NCBI RefSeq assembly: GCF_022879595.1 | Contig: NZ_CP084265.1 | Location: forward strand, 2,852,001 to 2,916,000 | DNA: 64,000 nucleotides | Direction of reading: 5' to 3' | Origin: Caballeronia sp. Lep1P3 | GTDB taxonomy: Bacteria > Pseudomonadota > Gammaproteobacteria > Burkholderiales > Burkholderiaceae | In this document: one piece after another, positions 28,385 to 37,465 of the stretch | How the letters are laid out: every line of letters starts with the position of its first letter | Position numbering within the stretch: position 1 is the stretch's first letter | Position numbers and translations under genes: made by a program | Notes under the pieces: model-generated | Seen by the model: the letters and a program-made list of their open reading frames with translations, nothing else | The model's database searches: none | Told to the model about the DNA's origin: nothing

Positions 28385-29371
28385 TCAGACCACGCCCGCT
28401 CCGTGCGCCTGCAAGTCCGCGTGATAGCTGGAGCGCACCATCGCGCCGACGGCCGCGTGCGTGAAGCCCATCTTGTAGGCCTCTTCCTCGTACATCTTGA
28501 ACGTGTCGGGATGCACGTAGGCGCGCACCGGCAGATGATGCTCCGAAGGCTGCAAGTACTGGCCGATCGTCAGCATGTCCACGTCGTGCGCGCGCAGATC
28601 GCGCATCACCTGAAGAATCTCTTCTTCGGTTTCGCCCAGGCCGACCATCAGACCGGATTTCGTCGCGACTTCGGGATGCAGCGCCTTGAAGTCCTTCAGC
28701 AGCTTCAGCGAATGGTGATAGTCCGAGCCCGGACGCGCTTCCTTGTAGAGACGCGGCACCGTTTCGAGATTGTGGTTCATCACGTCGGGGGGCGCGGCAG
28801 TCAGGATATTGATCGCGCGGTCCAGACGCCCGCGAAAATCCGGCGTCAGAATCTCGATGCGCGTTTCCGGCGAATGCTCGCGAACTTGCCGAATGCACTC
28901 GACGAAATGCGCCGCGCCGCCGTCGCGCAGGTCGTCGCGATCCACGCTCGTGATCACGACGTACTTGAGCTTCAGCGCGCCGATGGTGCGCGCGAGATTG
29001 ATCGGCTCTTCCGCGTCGAGCGGATCAGGGCGGCCGTGGCCGACATCGCAGAACGGGCAGCGGCGCGTGCACTTGTCGCCCATGATCATGAACGTGGCCG
29101 TGCCCTTGCCGAAGCATTCGCCGATATTCGGGCAGCTCGCTTCCTCGCACACCGTATGCAGGTTGTGCTCGCGCAGAATCGTCTTGATCTCGTTGAAGCG
29201 CGAGTTGCCGGTCGCGGTGCGCACGCGAATCCAGTCGGGCTTCTTCAGCTTTTCGATCGGCACGACCTTGATCGGAATGCGCGATGTCTTCGCCTGCGCC
29301 TTCTGCTTCGCGGTGGCATCGTAGCCGGCGGGAGCGGCGTCGGCAGCGAGGTTTGCGGTTGCGTCAGTCAT
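28385..29371 (-). CDS. lipA: Lipoyl synthase
   Basis: Radical-SAM enzyme of 328 residues that inserts two sulfurs into protein-bound octanoyl groups. The auxiliary cluster motif [12 protein letters not shown], the radical-SAM motif CTRRCPFC and the C-terminal RSSYHA serine ligand motif are all present. It starts [14 protein letters not shown] overlaps the lipB stop by four bases, so the two are translationally coupled. Target proteins include pyruvate and 2-oxoglutarate dehydrogenases and the glycine cleavage H protein. Confidence 0.98.
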   Translation of the reverse strand: MTDATANLAADAAPAGYDATAKQKAQAKTSRIPIKVVPIEKLKKPDWIRVRTATGNSRFNEIKTILREHNLHTVCEEASCPNIGECFGKGTATFMIMGDKCTRRCPFCDVGHGRPDPLDAEEPINLARTIGALKLKYVVITSVDRDDLRDGGAAHFVECIRQVREHSPETRIEILTPDFRGRLDRAINILTAAPPDVMNHNLETVPRLYKEARPGSDYHHSLKLLKDFKALHPEVATKSGLMVGLGETEEEILQVMRDLRAHDVDMLTIGQYLQPSEHHLPVRAYVHPDTFKMYEEEAYKMGFTHAAVGAMVRSSYHADLQAHGAGVV

Positions 29372-30165
29372 TCGGTTGATCCGGTAGATGCTGCTAAACG
29401 GCTCTCGCCGTCTTGCGGTTGAGCGGCGCTCGGCGTGCCGTCGATCTGATGCGCCAGCCGTTGCGCGAGCGTCAGTGCGACGTCGCGCCAGGCGGCCACG
29501 GCGCCGAGCGTCGCCATGTCGACCGTTTCGAGTCCCGCGTAGCCGCACGGGTTGATCGCGAGGAACGGCCGCAGATCCATCTTCACGTTCAGGCTGACGC
29601 CGTGATAGCTGCAGCCGTTGCGGATCTTGAGCCCGAGCGCGGCGATCTTCGCGCCCCGATGCGCGCCATGCAGACGAACGTTCGCGCCTTGCGCGGCCTG
29701 TCGCGCCGACGGTTCGGCGACGTAAATGCCCGGCGCGCCGGCCTTGCGGTCGGTCGCGAGATTATACGTTGCAAGCGTTTCGATCACGGCCTCTTCGATG
29801 CGCCTCACCAGCTCGCGCACCATGAGCTTGCGGCGGCGCAAGTCGATGAGCAGATACGCGACGATCTGCCCCGGCCCGTGATACGTGATTTGCCCGCCGC
29901 GATCCACCTTGACGAGCGGAATGCCGCTGTCGGCGAGCAGCAAGTGCGCGGGATTGCCGGCCAGACCGAGCGTGAAGACTTGCGGATGTTCGACGATCCA
30001 GATTTCATCGGGCGTATCGGGCGTGCGCGCGTCAGTGAAGGCGCGCATCGCGTCGAAGCTCTCGTTGTACGGCTCGACGCCGCGCCAGCGCAGCGTCACG
30101 TCGCGCACAACGGTGACGGGATCGGCGGAAATCTCGGACGAAAGGGCAAGCGGCGTGGCGGACAT
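29368..30165 (-). CDS. lipB: Octanoyltransferase
   Basis: 265 residues. It moves octanoate from ACP to lipoyl domains before LipA acts. Conserved segments are [12 protein letters not shown], the active region [17 protein letters not shown], and the catalytic Cys in [18 protein letters not shown] sequence ([12 protein letters not shown] here), together with [17 protein letters not shown] containing the catalytic Lys. It overlaps lipA by four bases. The DUF2917 gene upstream on the same strand ends about 70 bases before it. Confidence 0.97.
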   Translation of the reverse strand: MSATPLALSSEISADPVTVVRDVTLRWRGVEPYNESFDAMRAFTDARTPDTPDEIWIVEHPQVFTLGLAGNPAHLLLADSGIPLVKVDRGGQITYHGPGQIVAYLLIDLRRRKLMVRELVRRIEEAVIETLATYNLATDRKAGAPGIYVAEPSARQAAQGANVRLHGAHRGAKIAALGLKIRNGCSYHGVSLNVKMDLRPFLAINPCGYAGLETVDMATLGAVAAWRDVALTLAQRLAHQIDGTPSAAQPQDGESRLAASTGSTE

Positions 30166-30236
30166 GGTGCCGGTAGTTTACCGAAATCGTTCCATGCCCG
30201 CCCGCCGTGAAAGGGAAGATGTGCCGGACAGCATGC

Positions 30237-30563
30237 TCAGACGGTGCGCCAGCCTGCGCGCAAACGCTGCGCAAGACGCTCGATGCTGGTCGAAAGCCAG
30301 TGGATCGCGCGTTCGTCGCGGCGCGGCACGATGGTGAAGACGACGCACGCCGGCTTGTCGCCTTCAGCGGAAAGCCAGAGCCGCTCGCGTTCGCGCAGCT
30401 TGAGACGGTCGCCGGGCGCGAGCCAGTAATCCTCGATGTCGTCGCTGCGCGTGGCCCAGACAGGCGCGCCGTGCACGGTCAGGCGCGTGCCGCGCGCGAT
30501 TCGCATCGGCACCGTTTCGCCCGGCCGGATTTCGAACGTGATGCTTGTTGAAATTTCTCGCAT
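30237..30563 (-). CDS. DUF2917 family protein
   Basis: 108 residues from MREISTSITF. It looks like a small cupin-like beta-rich domain: VPMRIARGTRLTVHGAPVWATRSDDIEDYWLAPGD is split by turns, and the DYWL...GD pattern is typical of DUF2917. No catalytic metal ligands are evident and the family function is unknown. It diverges from a LysR-type regulator across 123 bases, and such pairs are frequent in Burkholderiales, suggesting the regulator controls it. Confidence 0.8.
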   Translation of the reverse strand: MREISTSITFEIRPGETVPMRIARGTRLTVHGAPVWATRSDDIEDYWLAPGDRLKLRERERLWLSAEGDKPACVVFTIVPRRDERAIHWLSTSIERLAQRLRAGWRTV

Positions 30564-30594
30564 GATCCACTCCGCCAACGGAACGTTTCGATGA

Positions 30595-30606
30595 CTACAA
30601 TCGTAG
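30595..30606. promoter_or_regulatory. Candidate LysR-type operator between DUF2917 and lysR genes
   Basis: CTAC-AATC-GTAG is a short perfect dyad in the divergent gap, 32 bases from the DUF2917 start. It fits the loose T-N11-A pattern of LysR sites when flanking bases are included. Short dyads occur by chance, so confidence is low. Confidence 0.35.
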
Positions 30607-30686
30607 ACGTGGCAAGGCCTGGGACCAAACGATCAATTTTCACCGCTATGTGAGCCGGATTGACAACGCCATCGACCAACATCCCC

Positions 30687-31640
30687 ATGGACCTGCGCCA
30701 GCTTCCCGCGCTGAACGCGCTGCGCGCCTTCGAAGCCGCCGCGCGCCACGAGAGCTTTTCGCGCGCCGCCGACGAACTGTTCGTCACGCACGGCGCCGTC
30801 AGTCATCAGATTCGCGCGCTGGAGGCGGAACTGGGCGTCGCGCTATTCGCCCGCGACGGCAAGCGCGTGCGTCTCACCGATCGCGGCCGGCAATACGCGG
30901 CGGACGTGCGCGCGGCGCTCGTCGCGCTCGCGGAATCGACGCGGCGCATCCGTTCCGGCGACCGCGACAGGCGGCTCGTCGTTTCGATGCTGTCGTCGTT
31001 CTCGGCGCGCTGGCTCACGTCGCGCGTGGGCGGGTTCATCGAGAAGCATCCGGAATTCGACCTCGAATTGCTGTCGACGAACGCGCTCACCGATTTCAGC
31101 CGCGACGACGTGGATGTCGCGATCCGTTTCGGCTACGGAAAGTACCCCGGTTTGCACGCGGAGCCGTTGCTCGACGAAGTGTTCTTTCCGGCGTGTTCGC
31201 CGCGCTTCAACGGCGGCGCGCTGCCGCGCGTGCCGGCCGACCTCGCCACGCTGCCGCTCTTGCGTTCGGGCGACGAACTGTGGCGACCGTGGTTCGATGC
31301 GGCAGGCCTGCCGGAGATGCCCGAACCCAAGCGCGGCGTGCTGTTCGAGGATTCGTCGAATCTGCTGCAGGCGGCCATCGACGGCCAGGGGATTGCGCTC
31401 GTGCGGCGCTCGCTCGCGATGCAGGAAATCATCGACGGGCGGCTCGTGAGGCTTTTCAACGTGGATGGTCCGAGTCCGTGGACCTATTTTTTCGTGTGTC
31501 CGCCGGAGTTGCTGGCGACGACGCGCGTTCAGGCGTTTCGTGCGTGGATTTTCGCGGAAGCGGAGCAGTTCAGGCTGCTCTACGAGCGCACGCCCGCCGC
31601 GTGCGATGCGCCCGCGGGCAAGCTCAGAGCACTACCTTGA
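30687..31640 (+). CDS. LysR-family transcriptional regulator (GcvA-like)
   Basis: 317 residues. The N-terminal winged helix has LPALNALRAFEAAARHESFSRAADEL and HGAVSHQIRALEAELGVALF, as in GcvA-type regulators, followed by a LysR substrate-binding domain (about 90-300) with RFGYGKYPGLHAEPLL and LVRRSLAMQEI. The ATG beginning MDLRQLPAL is preferred over a TTG nine codons upstream. It diverges from DUF2917, its likely target. Its last 17 bases overlap the 3' end of the converging ybeD gene. The inducer is unknown. Confidence 0.9.
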   Translation: MDLRQLPALNALRAFEAAARHESFSRAADELFVTHGAVSHQIRALEAELGVALFARDGKRVRLTDRGRQYAADVRAALVALAESTRRIRSGDRDRRLVVSMLSSFSARWLTSRVGGFIEKHPEFDLELLSTNALTDFSRDDVDVAIRFGYGKYPGLHAEPLLDEVFFPACSPRFNGGALPRVPADLATLPLLRSGDELWRPWFDAAGLPEMPEPKRGVLFEDSSNLLQAAIDGQGIALVRRSLAMQEIIDGRLVRLFNVDGPSPWTYFFVCPPELLATTRVQAFRAWIFAEAEQFRLLYERTPAACDAPAGKLRALP

Positions 31641-31920
31641 CCATCGGATGCCCGGTGAGCGCGCGATAGATGTCGTCCAGATGCGCGCGGTTCTGCGCGC
31701 GCACCGTGCAGGTAAGCCCGGTGTAGTTGCCACCGGACGATGGCCGCGCCTCGACGCGCGTGACGTCGAATTCGCCGTCGAACGCGCGGATCACGGTGAC
31801 GATCGTGTCCTGAAACTCCGGGTGCGACTTGCCCATCACCTTGATCGGGAAATCGCAGGGGAAGTTGAAGAGGTCGTCGGTGCTCGCGGCATTGCCGCTT
31901 GGATTTTGCGATTGAGACAT
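31624..31920 (-). CDS. ybeD: YbeD/DUF493 family protein
   Basis: 98 residues, slightly longer than E. coli YbeD (87). It has FNFPCDFPIKVMGKS at the N-terminal end of the domain and an ACT-like beta-alpha fold ending LTGHPMVKVVL. The family is found between dacA/dat and lipB genes, and a regulatory role in lipoate metabolism has been suggested from that linkage only. It lies ten bases after dat and is separated from lipB by the LysR/DUF2917 pair. Confidence 0.9.
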   Translation of the reverse strand: MSQSQNPSGNAASTDDLFNFPCDFPIKVMGKSHPEFQDTIVTVIRAFDGEFDVTRVEARPSSGGNYTGLTCTVRAQNRAHLDDIYRALTGHPMVKVVL

Positions 31921-31930
31921 GGCTTTCTCC

Positions 31931-32848
31931 TTAACCGGCGCGCATCGCGCTTGCCGCGAACTCGCGCGCCTTCGCCCGCTGGTAGGCGTCATAAAGCGCA
32001 GCATAGACCGGGCCGGGGGCGCCGCCGCCCACCGGTTTGCCGTCGAGCGTGGTGATCGGCATGACTTCCTTCGTCGCCGAAGAGATCATGACTTCGTCGG
32101 CGGCGCGCAGTTCGGCCTCGGTGATGTCGCGTTCCTCGAACGGAATGCCGGCTTCGGCCGCGAGTTCCTCGATAAGCCCATAACGGATGCCTTCGAGAAT
32201 GCGTGGCCCGCGCGGCGCGCCCAGCAGCGCGCCGTCCTTGACTACCCACACATTTGAGGACGAACCCTCGGTAAGCAAGCCATCGCGCAACTGGATGGTT
32301 TCGAGCGCGTCGTTCTCCGCCGCGTGCTGCGCCATCAGCACGTTGCCGAGCAGCGAGACGGATTTGATGTCGCAATGCAGCCAGCGCCTGTCCTCGGCAG
32401 TGACGGCCGCCGCGCCCTGCGCGCGGCTCGCGGCGCCCGGAAAGACGAGCGGGCTCAGCATCACGAAGACGGTCGGTGTGATGCCCGCCGGAAACGCGTG
32501 GCCGCGCTTCTTCGCGACGCCGCGCGTGACCTGGATATACACGAGCGCGTCGCCGGCGCCGGCGTTCGCATCGATTGCGCGGGCGATGAGCGCGCGCCAG
32601 CCGGCATCGTCGAACGGATTCTCGATGCGGATCTTGCCGAGGCTGCGCGCGAGCCGCGCGAGATGCTGCGTCAGGCGAAACGGCAGGCGCGTGCCGTCGT
32701 TCTGCGCGTAAAGCGGCACGACTTCATAGACGCCGTCGCCGAAGATAAAGCCGCGGTCGAGCACGGGAATGCGCGCTTCGGAAAGCGGCCCCCATTCGCC
32801 GTTCAGATAGACCGTCGGGTTGAAATCGTCGGCTTGCGTCTGGGTCAT
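31931..32848 (-). CDS. dat: D-amino acid aminotransferase (branched-chain aminotransferase fold)
   Basis: Class IV PLP-dependent aminotransferase of 305 residues. It begins with VYLNGEWGPLSEARIPVLDRGF and FGDGVYEVVPLY typical of D-alanine aminotransferases; the PLP lysine is probably Lys162 in CDIKSVSLLGNVL, and LLTEGSSSNVWVVKDG binds the cofactor phosphate. It makes D-glutamate or D-alanine for the cell wall. It lies between dacC (33 bases upstream) and ybeD (10 bases downstream) in a conserved operon. Confidence 0.94.
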   Translation of the reverse strand: MTQTQADDFNPTVYLNGEWGPLSEARIPVLDRGFIFGDGVYEVVPLYAQNDGTRLPFRLTQHLARLARSLGKIRIENPFDDAGWRALIARAIDANAGAGDALVYIQVTRGVAKKRGHAFPAGITPTVFVMLSPLVFPGAASRAQGAAAVTAEDRRWLHCDIKSVSLLGNVLMAQHAAENDALETIQLRDGLLTEGSSSNVWVVKDGALLGAPRGPRILEGIRYGLIEELAAEAGIPFEERDITEAELRAADEVMISSATKEVMPITTLDGKPVGGGAPGPVYAALYDAYQRAKAREFAASAMRAG

Positions 32849-32881
32849 CGGAACCGCTCCGTCAGAACGAGAACAACGCGA

Positions 32882-34108
32882 TTACTTCTTCTTTTGCCAC
32901 ATGAGCAGCGCGGAATCCCACAGGCGGCCGAAGATGCCGGCCTGCGGCACGTCCTGCAGCGCGACGAGCGGGAACTGCGCGACTTCCTTGCCGTCCGCCA
33001 TCATGCGCACGTTGCCGATCTGCTGGCCCTTCTTGATCGGCGCGATCAGAAGGTCGTTGCGCGTGATGGCGGGCTTCACCTTGTCGCCGAGGCCCTTCGG
33101 CACGGTGATGTACTGATCCGTCTCGACGCCCGCCTGCACGGTGTCGGACGTGCCCTTGTACACGCGCGGCGTCTCGACCACCTGGTTCGCCTTGTAGAGA
33201 CGCAGCGCGTCATACGCGGTGTAGCCGTAGTTCAGCATCTTGAGGCTGTCCTGCACGCGCGCCGATTCCTTCGGCTCGCCCATCATCACGGCGACGAGAC
33301 GGCGGCTCGCGTCCGGCGTGCCGACGAGCGAGCGCTTCGCCGTCGCGATCAGGCAGTAGCCGGCGGCTTTCGTGTGGCCGGTCTTCAGGCCATCGACGGT
33401 CGGGTCGAGCCACAGCAGGCGGTTGCGGTTCGGCTGCCTGATCTTGTTGTACGTGAACTCCTTCTCCGAAAAGATGCTGTAGTACTCGGGGAAGTCGCGG
33501 ATGAGGCGCGTCGAGAGCACGGCGAGATCGCCCGCCGTCGTGTAGTGCTGCGGGTCGGGCATGCCGTTCACGTCGGCATAGTGCGTGTGCTTCATGCCGA
33601 TGCGCTGCGCCGCGCCGTTCATCAGATTGACGAAGTTGGCTTCGCTGCCGCCGACGAGTTCGGCGAGTGCAATGGCGGCGTCGTTGCCCGACTGGATGAT
33701 CATGCCGTACACGAGGTCATGCACGGTGACCGGCTTGTTCGCCTCGATGAACATGCGCGACTCGTCCGTGCGCACGCGGCGCACGGCCTCGCTCGGCATC
33801 ACGGTCTGGTCCATGTTGATCTTCCTGGACTTGAGCGCGTCGAATACGAGATACGCGGTCATCAGCTTGGTGAGCGACGCAGGTTCGACGCGCTCGTCCG
33901 GATTGCCCGATGCGAGCACCTGATTGCTCGTGGCATCGACGAGCACCCACGAGCGCGCCGTCACCGCGGGCGGCGCGACTTGCGCGAACGCGCTCGCGGC
34001 GGCGAGCACGGCGGGCAGCACGATGGCGGCCTTGAACGCGCGATGACGGGGAGCGGAAACGGATACGGAAACGGACGAAGCAGAAAAGCCGGAAGGGAAA
34101 AAGCGCAT
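32882..34108 (-). CDS. dacC: D-alanyl-D-alanine carboxypeptidase (penicillin-binding protein 5/6 type)
   Basis: 408 residues from MRFFPSGFSA. A signal peptide or anchor (about 20-42), a peptidase S11 domain with the three active motifs SLTK (Ser78, Lys81), SGN and KTGHT, and a C-terminal PBP5-type beta domain ending in a short amphipathic tail that would hold it on the membrane. It trims the terminal D-Ala from peptidoglycan pentapeptides. The next genes, dat and ybeD, are co-oriented. Whether it is DacA or DacC cannot be decided from sequence alone. Confidence 0.93.
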   Translation of the reverse strand: MRFFPSGFSASSVSVSVSAPRHRAFKAAIVLPAVLAAASAFAQVAPPAVTARSWVLVDATSNQVLASGNPDERVEPASLTKLMTAYLVFDALKSRKINMDQTVMPSEAVRRVRTDESRMFIEANKPVTVHDLVYGMIIQSGNDAAIALAELVGGSEANFVNLMNGAAQRIGMKHTHYADVNGMPDPQHYTTAGDLAVLSTRLIRDFPEYYSIFSEKEFTYNKIRQPNRNRLLWLDPTVDGLKTGHTKAAGYCLIATAKRSLVGTPDASRRLVAVMMGEPKESARVQDSLKMLNYGYTAYDALRLYKANQVVETPRVYKGTSDTVQAGVETDQYITVPKGLGDKVKPAITRNDLLIAPIKKGQQIGNVRMMADGKEVAQFPLVALQDVPQAGIFGRLWDSALLMWQKKK

Positions 34109-34574
34109 AGGTCGGTCGGCAGAAAGAGCATCGGCGCTACGCCCGGGATGATCCGCAAGGCGGCGAAGCGCGGGTTGAACAGGCAGACCGTTCGTGCCGG
34201 TCGCGCTCTTCGTCCGAAGGCCGGAAGCCCGCACGCTTAAAACGCGGCGGCGAAGAAGCGCTCATTCGACAGACGGCCGCGCTATCGGTTCTCAAACGTT
34301 TGATTTGGAACGTCGCGTTGCCGGCATGAGAGCCGGCATCTGCGTCGGGCGTTTGCCGCGATAGGGTCGAGACGACAAGCGTCGACCCCAAAAGCCGCGG
34401 CAAAAAATTCTGCGCCATTATACGCGCGGGGCACCGCGCGCTTGAGCGCAATCCGGCTGCATTCAGCGCATATTCACGCTTTTCCGGCGACGCCGCGAGC
34501 GAAATCCCGGCGCACGATCCGGCCCGCGAAACGATGCGGCGCGAAGCCTTCGAAACGCTTTCAGCGCACAGGCG
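34109..34574. other. 466-base region upstream of dacC with a distant -10 box
   Basis: A TATAAT on the minus strand lies at 34417-34422, without a good -35, and would give a leader of about 300 bases before dacC. Within that leader are the palindrome TCAAACGTTTGA and a GCCGGC...GCCGGC repeat six bases apart. The frame of dacC stays open for 42 codons upstream but the sequence is not protein-like. No separate gene was recognised. Confidence 0.5.
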
Positions 34575-35201
34575 TCAGCGCCAGGCATCGACGATCACGC
34601 GCTTCAGAATATGCAGCTTGCGATGGAAGAAGTGCTCGCCGCCCGGAATCACGACGACCGGCAATTCCTGCGGCCGCGCCCAGTCGTACACGGACGCGAT
34701 GGGCACCGTGTCGTCCACTTCGCCGTGGATCACGAGCGTGTTCTCGGGCACCGTCGCGACTTCCCAGCGGCTCGCCGCCGTGCCGACGAACACCATGCGC
34801 TCGATCGCCTGCCCGCTTTCGACGAGACGCTTCGCGACATGCGACAGCACGAAAGTGCCGAACGAAAAGCCCGCGAGCACGATCGGCATGTCGGCCTGGC
34901 CGGGCTGCGCGCGCATGTGCGCGATGACCGCGAGCAGGTCCTCGCGCTCGCCGATGCCGTCGTCGTGCTCGCCCGCCGTCTGCCCGACGCCGCGAAAGTT
35001 CGAGCGATACGTCGTGTAGCCGAGCTGCACGAAAGTGCGCGCGAGCGTCTGCGCAACCTTGTTGTCCATCGTGCCGCCGAAAAGCGGATGCGGATGCGCG
35101 ACGAGCGCGATGCCGCGCGGCGCGGCCTCTGTCCGATCGAGCGCGACTTCGATCTTGCCCGCCGGCCCGTCGATCAGGAATTTTTCTGTTTGCGCGTTCA
35201 T
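34575..35201 (-). CDS. Alpha/beta hydrolase (dienelactone hydrolase-like)
   Basis: 208 residues with an alpha/beta-hydrolase fold: LVAHPHPLFGGTMDNKV, RSNFRGVGQTAGEHDDG, the nucleophile elbow GFSFG (Ser about 112), an acid region HGEVDDTVP, and the catalytic His in IPGGEHFFHRKL. This is the YcjY/COG2945 type, with no established substrate. It follows the ferredoxin gene by ten bases on the same strand and is probably in the same transcript. Confidence 0.88.
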   Translation of the reverse strand: MNAQTEKFLIDGPAGKIEVALDRTEAAPRGIALVAHPHPLFGGTMDNKVAQTLARTFVQLGYTTYRSNFRGVGQTAGEHDDGIGEREDLLAVIAHMRAQPGQADMPIVLAGFSFGTFVLSHVAKRLVESGQAIERMVFVGTAASRWEVATVPENTLVIHGEVDDTVPIASVYDWARPQELPVVVIPGGEHFFHRKLHILKRVIVDAWR

Positions 35202-35211
35202 GGAGAGAGCG

Positions 35212-35541
35212 TCAGGCGGGTTGATCGATCAGAAGACGCTCGACGATCTTCCCGTTCGCGAGATGCGAATCGACGATTTCGTCGATGTCGGTTTCATCGA
35301 CATACGTGTACCAGACGCCCTCCGGATACACGACGACGACCGGCCCCTGTTCGCAGCGGTCGAGGCACCCCGCCTTGTTGATGCGCACCTTGCCCTCGCC
35401 CGCGAGACCGAGCTTCTTCACGCGCTTTTTCGCGTGCTCCTGCATGGCTTGCGCGTTGCAGTTCGCGCAGCTCGGGCGCGACGCCCCCGGCTCGCGCTGA
35501 TTGAGGCAGAAAAAGACGTGGTACTTGTAGAAGGAGTCCAT
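35212..35541 (-). CDS. Thioredoxin-like [2Fe-2S] ferredoxin
   Basis: 109 residues with a thioredoxin-like fold that binds one [2Fe-2S] cluster, like the Shethna-type ferredoxins and the NuoE family. Candidate ligands lie in HVFFCLNQREPG, CANC and GCLDRCEQGP, and VYPEGVWYTYVDE completes the family pattern. Its electron partner is not known. It lies between a VanZ-like gene and an alpha/beta hydrolase gene on the same strand. Confidence 0.9.
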   Translation of the reverse strand: MDSFYKYHVFFCLNQREPGASRPSCANCNAQAMQEHAKKRVKKLGLAGEGKVRINKAGCLDRCEQGPVVVVYPEGVWYTYVDETDIDEIVDSHLANGKIVERLLIDQPA

Positions 35542-35571
35542 GAGCGTCGGCGGATGAGAGGTGTCGGTCGA

Positions 35572-36759
35572 TTATAGCGAGCGATGTTTGTCGCTGCCGT
35601 TCGCGGGGCGCGTGCGCCGCCGCGCGAGCCACGCCCGCTCCGCCGCCGACGCGAGCCATCCGAGCGCCGCATACGGCCACACCCACGCGAGCCAGTGCAG
35701 CAGCCCGTTGAAGTGCAGATAGCGTCCCTGCCGCCAGTCCGCGAGCACGATGTCGAAGTACGGATTCACCGGCAGCAGATTGACGAGCGCCAGTCCGACG
35801 ACGAGCGCGGCGCCCGCGAGCGCCGCGCGCAGCGCGCGCGGCAGCGACACCGCGAGCACGCCCGCCACCGCGCCGATGGCGATGCCTTCGAGCGCGCCGT
35901 CGGTGGCCCAGTCGAACGTCAGCCCCGCGCGCGATTGCAGGAACGACGCGCCCGCTTTCGCGAAGAGCGTCGCCGCGATCAGCGTGAACATCAGCCGGAT
36001 GCGAGGCGCGCGCTCGCGCGTGAGCAGCGTCACGAGCACGAGCGCCGCGAACAGGTTCGACGACGTGATGAGCGCTTCCCACGAATCGTCGGGCAAGAGC
36101 GCGCCGAGGCGGTCCGGCCACGTTTCGACGTCCCACGCGGCGGGCGCCCAAACCAGCAGCGCGTCCTGCATCGCCGGATCGAGCGTGTCCCACAGCACGC
36201 GCGGCAAGTCGCCGCCGCCGAAGAGATACGGCGCGGGAAACATCGACGCGAACGGCCACAGCGCCGACAGCCCGATCACATACGCCGCGTGCCGCTCGAA
36301 CCATGCGAAGCGAATCCGCCGCAGAAAGCCGCGGTCGAGCAGCGGGCTCGTCGCCGGGGCGGCCAGCACGCCGCCGATGAGCGCGCCGAGCGCATTCGCG
36401 GCGAGGTCGAGATTGGAGGCGACGCGCGTCGGCAGATACGTCTGAATGGATTCCATCGCGCCGGACAGGAGCGCGCCGCCGAGGAACGCGGCGCAGACCG
36501 CGACCGAGCCGCGCCGGCGCGGATAGAGCGCGAGCACGATCAGCGCGCCGAGCGGCATGTAGCCGAGCACGTTCGTGACGACATCGAATGCCGTGACGTA
36601 CTGCGGGATCGGATCGGCGATGAACGCGAACGGCCCGATGCCGAGCGAACGCCAGCCGGTGAACGGATACAGCGAGCCGTACACGACGAGCGCCGCATAC
36701 GCGAGAAGCGCCTGACGCGAGAACGCCGATGGACGGCGCTGCCATTGCTTGATCGTCAT
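35572..36759 (-). CDS. VanZ-family membrane protein
   Basis: 395 residues and about ten hydrophobic helices. The N-terminal 130 residues are VanZ-like, with LVVYGSLYPFTGWRSLG and the family segment DVVTNVLGYMPLGALIVLAL. The remaining two thirds is a larger polytopic extension with several further helices. VanZ proteins modestly raise teicoplanin tolerance in enterococci, but in proteobacteria the role is unknown. It ends about 30 bases before the ferredoxin gene. Confidence 0.85.
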   Translation of the reverse strand: MTIKQWQRRPSAFSRQALLAYAALVVYGSLYPFTGWRSLGIGPFAFIADPIPQYVTAFDVVTNVLGYMPLGALIVLALYPRRRGSVAVCAAFLGGALLSGAMESIQTYLPTRVASNLDLAANALGALIGGVLAAPATSPLLDRGFLRRIRFAWFERHAAYVIGLSALWPFASMFPAPYLFGGGDLPRVLWDTLDPAMQDALLVWAPAAWDVETWPDRLGALLPDDSWEALITSSNLFAALVLVTLLTRERAPRIRLMFTLIAATLFAKAGASFLQSRAGLTFDWATDGALEGIAIGAVAGVLAVSLPRALRAALAGAALVVGLALVNLLPVNPYFDIVLADWRQGRYLHFNGLLHWLAWVWPYAALGWLASAAERAWLARRRTRPANGSDKHRSL

Positions 36760-36808
36760 GAGCCGCCCGGCCGCCTGCGTGCGAGCGGCACTACGCTGAC
36801 ACGCGACG

Positions 36809-37414
36809 TCATCGTGAAGCGGCGAGCCATGCGCTCAACTGGCCGATCAGATCGTCCGATGCCGCCGCGAGCGCCCGCGCGCCGCCCGACGCATCCGCGC
36901 TCGGAGCGGGCGCGCTCGCGGCGAACGCGCGCTGCGCGAGCACGCGGCCCTGCTGCGTGAGCGTCGCGCGCACGGAGACGACGCCGTGGCTTTGTCCCGG
37001 CGCATCGAAGACCTGCTCGAAGCCGGTCAGCTCGACTTCCAGCAGCGCGGCGCGCACCGGGTCCGCGCCGGTGAGAACGGGGCCGCGCGCGGACAGCGCA
37101 TCGCGCAGGCGCTGCGTGAGAAGCTGCGCGGGCGGCATCGTCCAGTGGCTCGTGGCATAGGCGCCCGTGCGCTGCGCATCGACATAGCTCAGCCGATAGA
37201 CGAACGCATCGGTTTCGAGATTGCGCGGCGCGCTCACGGCCAGCACCTTGATCGGCGCGGGCGCGGGCGCCACCGACGCTGCGCTCGCTGCGGGCGGCGG
37301 GCCGAGGTCGTAGCGCGCGTTCGGCGTCGCGCCCGGGTCCGACGCGCATCCCGCGAGCATCGCGATGCAGGCGAGCGCGAGCGCCATCGGTCGGTTGAAG
37401 TCTGCAAGTGGCAT
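36809..37414 (-). CDS. ABC-type transport auxiliary lipoprotein (PqiC/DUF330-like)
   Basis: 201 residues. The signal peptide ends in the lipobox LAGC (about 20-23), so it is a lipoprotein. The domain contains YDLGPP near the start, YRLSYVDAQRTGAYATSHW and LLTQRLRDAL typical of the DUF330/PqiC fold. These lipoproteins partner MCE-type lipid transporters and probably sit in the outer membrane. It is the last of four genes encoding permease, ATPase, MCE protein and lipoprotein. Confidence 0.86.
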   Translation of the reverse strand: MPLADFNRPMALALACIAMLAGCASDPGATPNARYDLGPPPAASAASVAPAPAPIKVLAVSAPRNLETDAFVYRLSYVDAQRTGAYATSHWTMPPAQLLTQRLRDALSARGPVLTGADPVRAALLEVELTGFEQVFDAPGQSHGVVSVRATLTQQGRVLAQRAFAASAPAPSADASGGARALAAASDDLIGQLSAWLAASR

Positions 37415-37465
37415 GGCGTTCCTTCGTTATCCTTTCTGAGCCCTGACGCTTCAAATGGACCGTTT

